DNA of 64,000 bases, taken from Kitasatospora kifunensis (lineage in GTDB: Bacteria > Actinomycetota > Actinomycetes > Streptomycetales > Streptomycetaceae). The notes beneath the pieces were generated by a model. That model did not search any database. It saw only the letters and a program-made list of their open reading frames with translations, and was not told the DNA's origin. The stretch covers positions 5,084,001-5,148,000 of the forward strand of contig NZ_JACHJV010000001.1 of the NCBI RefSeq assembly GCF_014203855.1, given 5' to 3'. Within the stretch, counting starts at the first letter, position 1. Each line of letters begins with the position of its first letter. The translations under genes and the position numbers were made by a program. Below are positions 10,715 through 18,426 of the stretch, in pieces.

Positions 10715-11371
10715 GTGCGAACTCATATCGTCTGGGACTGGAACGGCACGCTGCTGCACGACATGGCCGCGGTGCTCGGGGCGAGCAACGCGGCCTTCGC
10801 GGTGGTCGGCGGCGCGCCGCTGACGCTTGAGCAGTACCGCGAGATGTACGAGATCCCCATCCCGCGCTTCTACCACCGGGCGCTGGGCTTCCAGCCCAGC
10901 GGAGCCGAGTGGGAGCGGCTGGACGCAACCTTCCAGCAGCGCTACTCCGAGCTGAGCTCCGGCTGCACGCTGACCGCGGGCGCCCCCGAGCTGCTCGCCG
11001 CCTGGGCGGCCGAGGGCGGCACCCAGTCGCTGCTGTCGATGTACGAGCACGAGCGCCTGCTGCCCGCCGTCGAGGCCTTCGGCATCCGGCGGCACTTCCT
11101 GCGGGTGGACGGCCGCACCGGCCCCTCGCACGGGCAGAAGGCCGCCTCGCTGGTGCGCCACCTGGCCGCGCTCGCCCCCGCGGTGGACCCGGCCCGCACG
11201 GTCGTGATCGGGGATGCGGCCGATGACGCGCTGGCGGCCCGTCAGGTCGGTGCGCACGCAGTGCTCTACACCGGCGGGTCGCACACCCGGGCGAACCTGG
11301 AGCCGGTGGGGGTCCCGGTGGTGGACAGCCTGGCCGAAGCGGTCGAGCTGGCCCGCCGGATCACCGGCTGA
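10715..11371 (+). CDS. HAD-superfamily phosphatase (PGP/Gph-like) with DWNGT motif
   Basis: The 218-residue protein has HAD motif I as D8-W-N10-G-T12, a helical cap, a Ser motif II (TQSLLSMY) and motif IV in VVIGDAADDALAA. It resembles phosphoglycolate or pyrophosphate phosphatases that clear small phosphate esters. The second Asp of motif I, normally the general acid/base, is Asn here. The GTG start lies 6 bases after a TACCGT -10-like element (10703-10708), so the mRNA is probably leaderless. Confidence 0.82.
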   Translation: MRTHIVWDWNGTLLHDMAAVLGASNAAFAVVGGAPLTLEQYREMYEIPIPRFYHRALGFQPSGAEWERLDATFQQRYSELSSGCTLTAGAPELLAAWAAEGGTQSLLSMYEHERLLPAVEAFGIRRHFLRVDGRTGPSHGQKAASLVRHLAALAPAVDPARTVVIGDAADDALAARQVGAHAVLYTGGSHTRANLEPVGVPVVDSLAEAVELARRITG

Positions 11372-11440
11372 GCCGCAAGCCGCCCGGGCGAGCCGTCTGG
11401 GCGCCCGCCGGTGTGTCGCCGCCCGGCGCCGGGCCGTGCC

Positions 11441-11462
11441 GTGGTCAATCTAGGTTGACCAC
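11441..11462. promoter_or_regulatory. Palindromic operator candidate upstream of pruA
   Basis: GTGGTCAA and TTGACCAC form a perfect 8-bp inverted repeat separated by TCTAGG. The central TAGGTT (11451-11456) could be the pruA -10, so a bound regulator would block or position RNA polymerase. A likely ribosome binding site, GGAG, follows at 11471-11479. Confidence 0.6.
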
Positions 11463-11485
11463 AGTCCCACGGAGCGGAGCCACCC

Positions 11486-13117
11486 ATGCCGATCGACGCC
11501 GTGACCAAGGTGCCCGTCCCGGTCAACGAGCCGGTGCACGGCTACGCCCCGGGCAGTCCGGAACGCGAGCGCCTGCTCAAGCGGCTGGACGCGTTGGCGG
11601 CCGAGCCGATCCCGCTGCCGATGACCATCGGCGGCGAGCAGCGGTTCGGCTCCGGCGAGCGGATCGAGGTGGTCCAGCCGCACCACCACGCGGCCAAGCT
11701 CGGCGTGCTCGGCAACGCCACCACCCAGGACGCCGCGCTCGCGGTGCAGGCGGCGCTCGACGCGGGTCCCGACTGGCGCAGGCTCTCCTTCGACGACCGG
11801 GCGGCGGTCTTCCTGCGGGCCGCCGAGCTGCTGGCGGGGCCCTGGCGCGAGACGCTCGCGGCGGCCACCATGCTCGGTCAGTCCAAGACCGTCCAGCAGG
11901 CCGAGATCGACGCGCCCTGCGAGCTGGTCGACTTCTGGCGCTTCAACGTGCACTTCGCTCGGCAGATCCTGGCCGAGCAGCCCGAATCCTCGCCCGGCGT
12001 GTGGAACCGCACCGACCACCGCCCGCTGGAGGGCTTCGTCTACGCCGTCACGCCGTTCAACTTCACCGCCATCGCCGGCAACCTGCCCACCGCCCCGGCC
12101 CTGCTGGGCAACACCGTGGTCTGGAAGCCCGCGCCCACCCAGACCTTCGCGGCCTACCACCTGATGCGCCTGCTGGAGGCGGCCGGGCTGCCGCCCGGGG
12201 TGATCAACCTGGTCACCGGGGACGGCCAGGCGCTCTCCCAGGTGGCGCTGGCCAGCCCCGACCTGGCCGGCCTGCACTTCACCGGTTCGACCGCCACCTT
12301 CCGCACGCTCTGGCAGGGCATCGGGGCCAACCTGGCGAACTACCGGAGCTATCCGCGGATCGTCGGCGAGACCGGCGGCAAGGACTTCCTGATCGCGCAC
12401 CCTTCGGCCGACCCGCAGACCCTGACCACCGCGCTGATCCGCGGCGCCTTCGAGTACCAGGGCCAGAAGTGCTCCGCGCTCTCCCGCGCCTACCTGCCGC
12501 GCAGCCTCTGGGAGCGGATCAAGGACGAGCTGCTGGGCCAGATCGACGCCCTGACGGTGGGTGACGTCAGCGACCTGTCCAACTTCATGGGCGCGCTGAT
12601 CGACGCCCGGGCCTTCGCCAAGAACCGCGACGCGATCGAGCGGGCCCAGCGGGACCCGGCCGTCGAGCTGGTGGCCGGCGGCCAGTACGACGACGCGATC
12701 GGCTACTTCGTGCGCCCCACCGTGCTGGTCGGCGGCGCGGGGCGGAACGAGATCTTCAGCACCGAGTACTTCGGCCCGATCCTGGCGGTGCAGCTCTACG
12801 AGGACCGCCGCTGGCCCGAGGCGCTGGCCGCGGTGGACGCCGATGCTCCCTACGGTCTGACCGGCGCGGTCTTCGCCCAGGACCGGCACGCCATCGCCGA
12901 GGCCCTGGAGGCGCTGCGCTTCGCGGCCGGCAACTTCTACATCAACGACAAGCCCACCGGTGCGGTGGTCGGCCAGCAGCCCTTCGGCGGTGGCCGGGCC
13001 TCGGGGACCAACGACAAGGCCGGTGCCGCGCAGAACCTGCTGCGCTGGACCTCGGCCCGGTCGATCAAGGAGACCTTCGTCCCGGCGACCGCGGTCGGCT
13101 ACCCGCACCTGGGCTGA
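11486..13117 (+). CDS. pruA: L-glutamate gamma-semialdehyde (P5C) dehydrogenase
   Basis: The 543-residue aldehyde dehydrogenase oxidises glutamate gamma-semialdehyde, in equilibrium with pyrroline-5-carboxylate, to glutamate with NAD+. Catalytic Glu295 (GETGGKDF) and nucleophile Cys329 (FEYQGQKCSALSR) are present. The length matches the monofunctional type 1 enzyme rather than bifunctional PutA. No proline dehydrogenase gene is next to it; instead the NAD-glutamate dehydrogenase follows, so the pair would take P5C through glutamate to 2-oxoglutarate. The palindrome at 11441-11462 suggests dedicated control. Confidence 0.93.
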   Translation: MPIDAVTKVPVPVNEPVHGYAPGSPERERLLKRLDALAAEPIPLPMTIGGEQRFGSGERIEVVQPHHHAAKLGVLGNATTQDAALAVQAALDAGPDWRRLSFDDRAAVFLRAAELLAGPWRETLAAATMLGQSKTVQQAEIDAPCELVDFWRFNVHFARQILAEQPESSPGVWNRTDHRPLEGFVYAVTPFNFTAIAGNLPTAPALLGNTVVWKPAPTQTFAAYHLMRLLEAAGLPPGVINLVTGDGQALSQVALASPDLAGLHFTGSTATFRTLWQGIGANLANYRSYPRIVGETGGKDFLIAHPSADPQTLTTALIRGAFEYQGQKCSALSRAYLPRSLWERIKDELLGQIDALTVGDVSDLSNFMGALIDARAFAKNRDAIERAQRDPAVELVAGGQYDDAIGYFVRPTVLVGGAGRNEIFSTEYFGPILAVQLYEDRRWPEALAAVDADAPYGLTGAVFAQDRHAIAEALEALRFAAGNFYINDKPTGAVVGQQPFGGGRASGTNDKAGAAQNLLRWTSARSIKETFVPATAVGYPHLG

Positions 13118-13406
13118 CCAGCGAAGTCCCCGCCAACTGGACAACCTGTCCAGGAAGAGTCGATCTCCCTTCGACTTTGCGCCTCCCTGTCCCCTGACAC
13201 CCTGGTTTTCGCCCGTTAGGCTGGCTGGCGTCGTCGGGGCGCGTCCCACAGGCCGAAAGACCTGTCGTACCCAGGCGGGAGGTTCTTTAAGCGTGCCTTG
13301 AGCGCCTCCGGCTGGGATGGTGCGGGAGGATTGCGGACAGGCCCGGCGGTGCACACCCTGACCACCACCGAGTCACGCAACGGCGCGCGACAGGAGCCAA
13401 ACAGCC
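13118..13406 (+). promoter_or_regulatory. Promoter and long leader of the glutamate dehydrogenase gene
   Basis: A sigma-70-type promoter is visible: -35 CTGACA (13194-13199), 17-bp spacer, -10 TAGGCT (13217-13222). The start site would be near 13229, giving a leader of about 178 nt that includes a small ACAGG/CCTGT hairpin (13248-13265). AGGAG near 13391 is the ribosome binding site. No terminator is seen after pruA. Confidence 0.5.
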
Positions 13407-16400
13407 ATGCAGACCAAGCTGGACGCGGCGAAGGCCGAACTGCTCGTCAAGGCGGCCGCGGCCGCCGAGCACAGCCAGGTAGGGGGAGCAGCGCCCGGGG
13501 AAGGTCTCAGCAACGGCGCTCTGACCGCGTACCTGCACCACTACTACCTCCACACCGCCCCCGAGGACCTGGTCGACCGCGACCCGGTCGACGTCTACGG
13601 GGCGGCCGCCTCGCACTACCGGTTGGGCCTCAAGCGACCCCAGGGCACCGCCGAGGTCCGGGTCTCCACCCCGACCGTCGACGAGAACGGCTGGTCCAGC
13701 GGCCACACGGTGGTCGAGGTGATCACCGACGACATGCCGTTCCTGGTCGACTCGGTCACCAACGAGCTGTCCCGCCAGAACCGGGCGATCCACCTGGTCA
13801 TCCACCCGCAGCTGATCGTGCGCCGTGACATCACCGGCAAGCTGCTGGAGATCATCGACATCGACGCCTGTGCGCGCAGCCAGGCCGCCGGCGCCGAGTG
13901 GCCCGCGGACGCGACCGTCGAGTCGTGGATGCACATCGAGATCGACCGCGAGAGCGACCGCGAGGACCTGCGCCAGATCGAGGCCGACCTGCGCCGGGTG
14001 CTGGGCGATGTGCGCGAGGTGGTCGAGGACTGGGCGAAGATGCGCACCTCCGCGCTGCGCCTGGCCGACGAGCTCGCCGAGCAGCCCCCGGCCCACCTGC
14101 CCGAGCAGGAGGTCGGCGAGGCCTGGGAGCTGATGCGCTGGCTGGCCGACGAGAAGTTCACCTTCCTCGGCTACCGCGAGTACGACCTGGTCGAGCACGA
14201 GGGCGAGGAGGTGCTGCGGGCCATCCCCGGCACCGGCCTGGGCATCCTGCGCTCCGACCCGCTGAGCATGGACACCGACCACCACCCGGTCAGCGAGTCC
14301 TTCGGCCGCCTGTCCGCCCCCGTGCGGGCCAAGGCGCACGAGAAGAAGCTGTTGGTGCTCACCAAGGCCAACTCCCGGTCCACCGTGCACCGCCCGGCGT
14401 ACCTGGACTACGTCGGCGTGAAGAAGTTCGACGCGGCCGGCAACGTGGTCGGCGAGCGCCGCTTCCTGGGCCTGTTCTCCTCGGCCGCCTACACCGAGTC
14501 GGTCACCCGGATCCCGGTGGTGCGCCGCAAGGTGCAGGAGGTGGTCGACGGCTCCGGCTTCGCCGCCGAGAGCCACGACGGCCGGGACCTGCTGCAGATC
14601 CTGGAGACCTTCCCGCGCGACGAGATCTTCCAGACCCCCGCCGAGGAGCTCCAGCAGATCGCCACCAGCGTCCTGTACCTCCAGGAGCGCCGCAAGCTGC
14701 GGCTGTACCTGCGCCAGGACGAGTACGGGCGCTACTTCTCCGCCCTGGTCTACCTGCCGCGCGACCGCTACACCACCCGCATCCGGCTGCGCCTGATGGA
14801 CATCCTGATGCAGGAGCTGAACGGTGCGGCGATCGACTACACGGTCTGGTCCACCGAGTCGGTGCTGACCCGGCTGCACTTCGTGGTCCGGGTCGCCCCG
14901 GGCAGTGAGCTGCCGGAGCTGACCGAGGCCGAGGTCGAGCGGATCGAGGCCAAGCTGGCCGAGGCCGCCCGGTTCTGGATGGACGGCTTCAACGACCAGT
15001 TGCTGGTCGAGCTGGGCGAGGAGCGGGCCGCCGAGCTGGCGCACAAGTACGCCAACGCCTTCCCCGACGGCTACCGCGCCGACTTCAGCGCCCGCACCGC
15101 GGTGGCCGACCTCAAGCAGATCGAGTCGCTGCACGGCGAGGGCGACTTCCGGCTCAACCTCTACCAGCCGGTCGGCGCGGGCGAGGACGAGCGCCGCTTC
15201 AAGGTCTACCGGGTCGGCGGCCCGATCTCGCTGACCGAGGTGCTGCCGGTGCTCCAGCGCCTGGGCGTCGAGGTGCTCGACGAGCACCCGTACGCGCTGC
15301 GCCGCTCCGACCACACCACGGCCTGGATCTACGACTTCGGCCTGCGGCTGCGCGAGAACACCGAGCTGACCGACGAGGCCCGCGAGCGCTTCCAGGAGGC
15401 CTTCGCCGCCACCTGGACCGGTCTCGCGGAGAACGACGGCTTCAACGGCCTGATCCTCACCGCGGGCCTGAACTGGCGTCAGGCCGTGGTGCTGCGCGCC
15501 TACGCCAAGTACCTGCGCCAGGCCGGCAGCACCTTCTCGCAGGACTACGTCGAGGACGCGCTGCGCAACAACGCGCACACCACCCGCCTGCTGGTCAACC
15601 TCTTCGAGGCCCGCCTGAGCCCCAGCCACCAGCTGGGCGCCGACGAGCTGACCGAGGGCATCCTGGAGGAGCTGGCCGGCGCGCTCGACGAGGTCGTCTC
15701 GCTGGACGAGGACCGCATCCTGCGCTCCTTCCTGCACCTGATCAAGGCCACCCTGCGGACCAACTTCTTCCAGCGCGCCGCGGACGGCCAGTGGCACCCG
15801 TACGTGTCGATGAAGCTCGACCCGCACGCGATCCCCGACCTGCCGGCCCCCCGCCCGGCCTTCGAGATCTGGGTCTACTCGCCCCAGGTCGAGGGCGTGC
15901 ACCTGCGCTTCGGCAAGGTCGCGCGTGGCGGTCTGCGCTGGTCGGACCGGCGCGAGGACTTCCGCACCGAGATCCTCGGCCTGGTCAAGGCCCAGATGGT
16001 CAAGAACACCGTGATCGTGCCGGTCGGCGCCAAGGGCGGCTTCGTCGCCAAGCAGCTGCCGGACCCGGCGGTGGACCGTGACGCCTGGCTGGCCGAGGGC
16101 ATCTCGTCCTACAAGACCTTCATCTCGGCACTGCTGGACATCACCGACAACCTCAAGGGCGGCCAGGTCGTCCACCCGGCGGACGTGGTCCGCCACGACG
16201 AGGACGACACCTACCTGGTGGTCGCCGCCGACAAGGGCACCGCGACCTTCTCGGACATCGCCAACGGCGTGGCCGAGGAGTACGGCTTCTGGCTGGGCGA
16301 CGCGTTCGCCTCCGGCGGTTCGGCCGGCTACGACCACAAGGGCATGGGCATCACGGCGCGCGGCGCCTGGGAGTCCGTCAAGCGCAACTTCCGCGAGCTG

Positions 16401-18353
16401 GGCGTGGACACCCAGACCGAGGACTTCACCGTGGTCGGCATCGGCGACATGTCCGGTGACGTGTTCGGCAACGGCATGCTGCTCAGCGAGCACATCCGCC
16501 TGGTGGCCGCCTTCGACCACCGGCACATCTTCCTGGACCCGAACCCGCAGGCCGCCGCCTCCTACGCCGAGCGGCGCCGGCTCTTCGACCTGCCGCGCAG
16601 CTCCTGGGACGACTACGACAAGTCGCTGATCTCGGCCGGCGGCGGGATCTTCCCGCGCAGCGCCAAGTCGATCCAGCTCAGCCCCCAGGTCCGTGCGGCG
16701 CTCGGCATCGAGGTGGCCAAGCTCACCCCGGCCGAGCTGATGAAGGCGATCCTCCAGGCCCCGGTGGACCTGTTCTGGAACGGCGGCATCGGCACCTACG
16801 TCAAGGCCGAGCGGGAGACCAACGCGGACGTCGGCGACAAGGCCAACGACGCGATCCGGGTCAACGGCAGCCAGATCCGGGCCCGGGTGATCGGCGAGGG
16901 CGGCAACCTCGGCTGCACCCAGCTGGGCCGGATCGAGTACGCCCAGATCGGCGGCCCGAACAGCTCCGGTGGCTGGATCAACACCGACGCCATCGACAAC
17001 TCGGCCGGCGTGGACACCTCGGACCACGAGGTGAACATCAAGATCCTGCTCAACCAGGTGGTCGCCGAGGGCGACATGACGGTCAAGCAGCGCAACGTCC
17101 TGCTGGCCGAGATGACCGAGGACGTCGGCAAGCTCGTCCTGCGCAACAACTACGCGCAGAACGTGGTGCTGGCCAACGCGGTGGCCCAGGCGCACAGCAT
17201 GGTCAACGTGCACTCGCGGATGATCAACCGGCTGGAGGCCGACGGCCAGCTCGACCGCGGGCTGGAGTTCCTGCCCAGCGAGAAGCAGCTGAAGGACCGT
17301 CAGCAGGCCGGTTTCGGGCTCACCCAGCCCGAGCTGTCGGTGCTGCTCGCCTACACCAAGATCACGCTGGCCGAGGAGCTGCTCGCCACCGGGCTGCCCG
17401 ACGACCCGTACTTCCGCGACACCCTGCACCTGTACTTCCCCAACGCGCTGCACCAGCGGTTCGCCGAGGCGGTGGACAACCACGCGCTGCGCCGGGAGAT
17501 CGTCACCACGCTGATCGTCAACGACACGATCAACCGCGGTGGTTGCACCTTCGCCTTCCGGCTGCGCGAGGAGACCGGGGCGACCTACGAGGAGATCGCC
17601 CGCACCCACACCGCGGCCCGTGCGGTCTTCGGCCTGGAGAAGATCTGGGACGAGGTCGAGGGTCTGGACAACCGGATCCCGGCGGAGATCGCCACCCGGA
17701 TGCGCCTGCACTCGCGCCGTCTGGTCGAGCGGGCCACCCGGTGGATGCTCAACAACCGCCGCCAGCCGCTGGACATCGCGTCGACCATCGCCTTCTTCCA
17801 GCAGCGGGTGGACCAGGTCTGGAGCAGCCTGCCCAAGCCGCTGCGCGGCGAGAACCTGGCCTGGTTCGAGAAGATCCACGCCGAGCTGATCGCGGCTGGC
17901 GTTCCCGAGGCGCTGGCCACCCGGGTGGCCGGACTCTCCTCGGTCTTCCCGACCCTGGACATCACCGAGGTCGCGGACCGCTCGGGCAAGGACGTGGCCG
18001 AGGTCGCCGACCTCTACTACGACCTGGGCGACCGCCTGGGCATCACCCACCTGCTGGACCGGATCATCGAGCTGCCGCGCGTCGACCGGTGGTCCTCGAT
18101 GGCGCGCACCTCGATCCGCGAGGACCTCTTCGCGGCGCACGCCCAGCTCACCGACGACGTGCTGGCCTGCGGTCCGCAGAACGCGACCAGCGAGCAGCGC
18201 TACAACGCCTGGGCCGAGCTCAACGGCACGCTGCTGAGCCGGGCGCAGACCACGCTGGACGACATAAGGGGTTCGGACACTTACGCCCTGTCCAGCCTCT
18301 CGGTGGCCATGCGGGTGATCCGCACGCTGCTGCGCACCGGTTCGATGCGCTGA
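13407..18353 (+). CDS. NAD-specific glutamate dehydrogenase, large (180-kDa) type
   Basis: The 1,648-residue protein is of the very large NAD-GDH class first described in Streptomyces clavuligerus, which deaminates glutamate to 2-oxoglutarate and ammonia for catabolism. The catalytic core lies past residue ~750, with the active-site lysine near K876 in PVGAKGGFVAKQ and the dinucleotide-binding stretch VVGIGDMSGDVFGNGM. The ~700-residue N-terminal part holds ACT-like regulatory regions and the ~500-residue C-terminal part is the helical extension of this class. The ATG at 13407 has a good AGGAG. It forms a glutamate-degrading unit with pruA and may be allosterically controlled by amino acids, as in the family. 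Confidence 0.93.
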   Translation: MQTKLDAAKAELLVKAAAAAEHSQVGGAAPGEGLSNGALTAYLHHYYLHTAPEDLVDRDPVDVYGAAASHYRLGLKRPQGTAEVRVSTPTVDENGWSSGHTVVEVITDDMPFLVDSVTNELSRQNRAIHLVIHPQLIVRRDITGKLLEIIDIDACARSQAAGAEWPADATVESWMHIEIDRESDREDLRQIEADLRRVLGDVREVVEDWAKMRTSALRLADELAEQPPAHLPEQEVGEAWELMRWLADEKFTFLGYREYDLVEHEGEEVLRAIPGTGLGILRSDPLSMDTDHHPVSESFGRLSAPVRAKAHEKKLLVLTKANSRSTVHRPAYLDYVGVKKFDAAGNVVGERRFLGLFSSAAYTESVTRIPVVRRKVQEVVDGSGFAAESHDGRDLLQILETFPRDEIFQTPAEELQQIATSVLYLQERRKLRLYLRQDEYGRYFSALVYLPRDRYTTRIRLRLMDILMQELNGAAIDYTVWSTESVLTRLHFVVRVAPGSELPELTEAEVERIEAKLAEAARFWMDGFNDQLLVELGEERAAELAHKYANAFPDGYRADFSARTAVADLKQIESLHGEGDFRLNLYQPVGAGEDERRFKVYRVGGPISLTEVLPVLQRLGVEVLDEHPYALRRSDHTTAWIYDFGLRLRENTELTDEARERFQEAFAATWTGLAENDGFNGLILTAGLNWRQAVVLRAYAKYLRQAGSTFSQDYVEDALRNNAHTTRLLVNLFEARLSPSHQLGADELTEGILEELAGALDEVVSLDEDRILRSFLHLIKATLRTNFFQRAADGQWHPYVSMKLDPHAIPDLPAPRPAFEIWVYSPQVEGVHLRFGKVARGGLRWSDRREDFRTEILGLVKAQMVKNTVIVPVGAKGGFVAKQLPDPAVDRDAWLAEGISSYKTFISALLDITDNLKGGQVVHPADVVRHDEDDTYLVVAADKGTATFSDIANGVAEEYGFWLGDAFASGGSAGYDHKGMGITARGAWESVKRNFRELGVDTQTEDFTVVGIGDMSGDVFGNGMLLSEHIRLVAAFDHRHIFLDPNPQAAASYAERRRLFDLPRSSWDDYDKSLISAGGGIFPRSAKSIQLSPQVRAALGIEVAKLTPAELMKAILQAPVDLFWNGGIGTYVKAERETNADVGDKANDAIRVNGSQIRARVIGEGGNLGCTQLGRIEYAQIGGPNSSGGWINTDAIDNSAGVDTSDHEVNIKILLNQVVAEGDMTVKQRNVLLAEMTEDVGKLVLRNNYAQNVVLANAVAQAHSMVNVHSRMINRLEADGQLDRGLEFLPSEKQLKDRQQAGFGLTQPELSVLLAYTKITLAEELLATGLPDDPYFRDTLHLYFPNALHQRFAEAVDNHALRREIVTTLIVNDTINRGGCTFAFRLREETGATYEEIARTHTAARAVFGLEKIWDEVEGLDNRIPAEIATRMRLHSRRLVERATRWMLNNRRQPLDIASTIAFFQQRVDQVWSSLPKPLRGENLAWFEKIHAELIAAGVPEALATRVAGLSSVFPTLDITEVADRSGKDVAEVADLYYDLGDRLGITHLLDRIIELPRVDRWSSMARTSIREDLFAAHAQLTDDVLACGPQNATSEQRYNAWAELNGTLLSRAQTTLDDIRGSDTYALSSLSVAMRVIRTLLRTGSMR

Positions 18354-18365
18354 CGCTGCGACGCA

Positions 18366-18401
18366 ACGGCGGGGCCGCACCTTCGGGTGCGGCCCCGCCG
18401 T
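18366..18401. terminator. Bidirectional terminator with UUCG tetraloop
   Basis: A perfect 16-bp stem (18366-18381 and 18386-18401) closes a TTCG tetraloop and is followed by TCTTTCG. It sits between the convergent glutamate dehydrogenase and FHA/FtsK-like genes and should serve both. Confidence 0.92.
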
Positions 18402-18426
18402 CTTTCGTCTGCCGTCGTCGCGGGGG

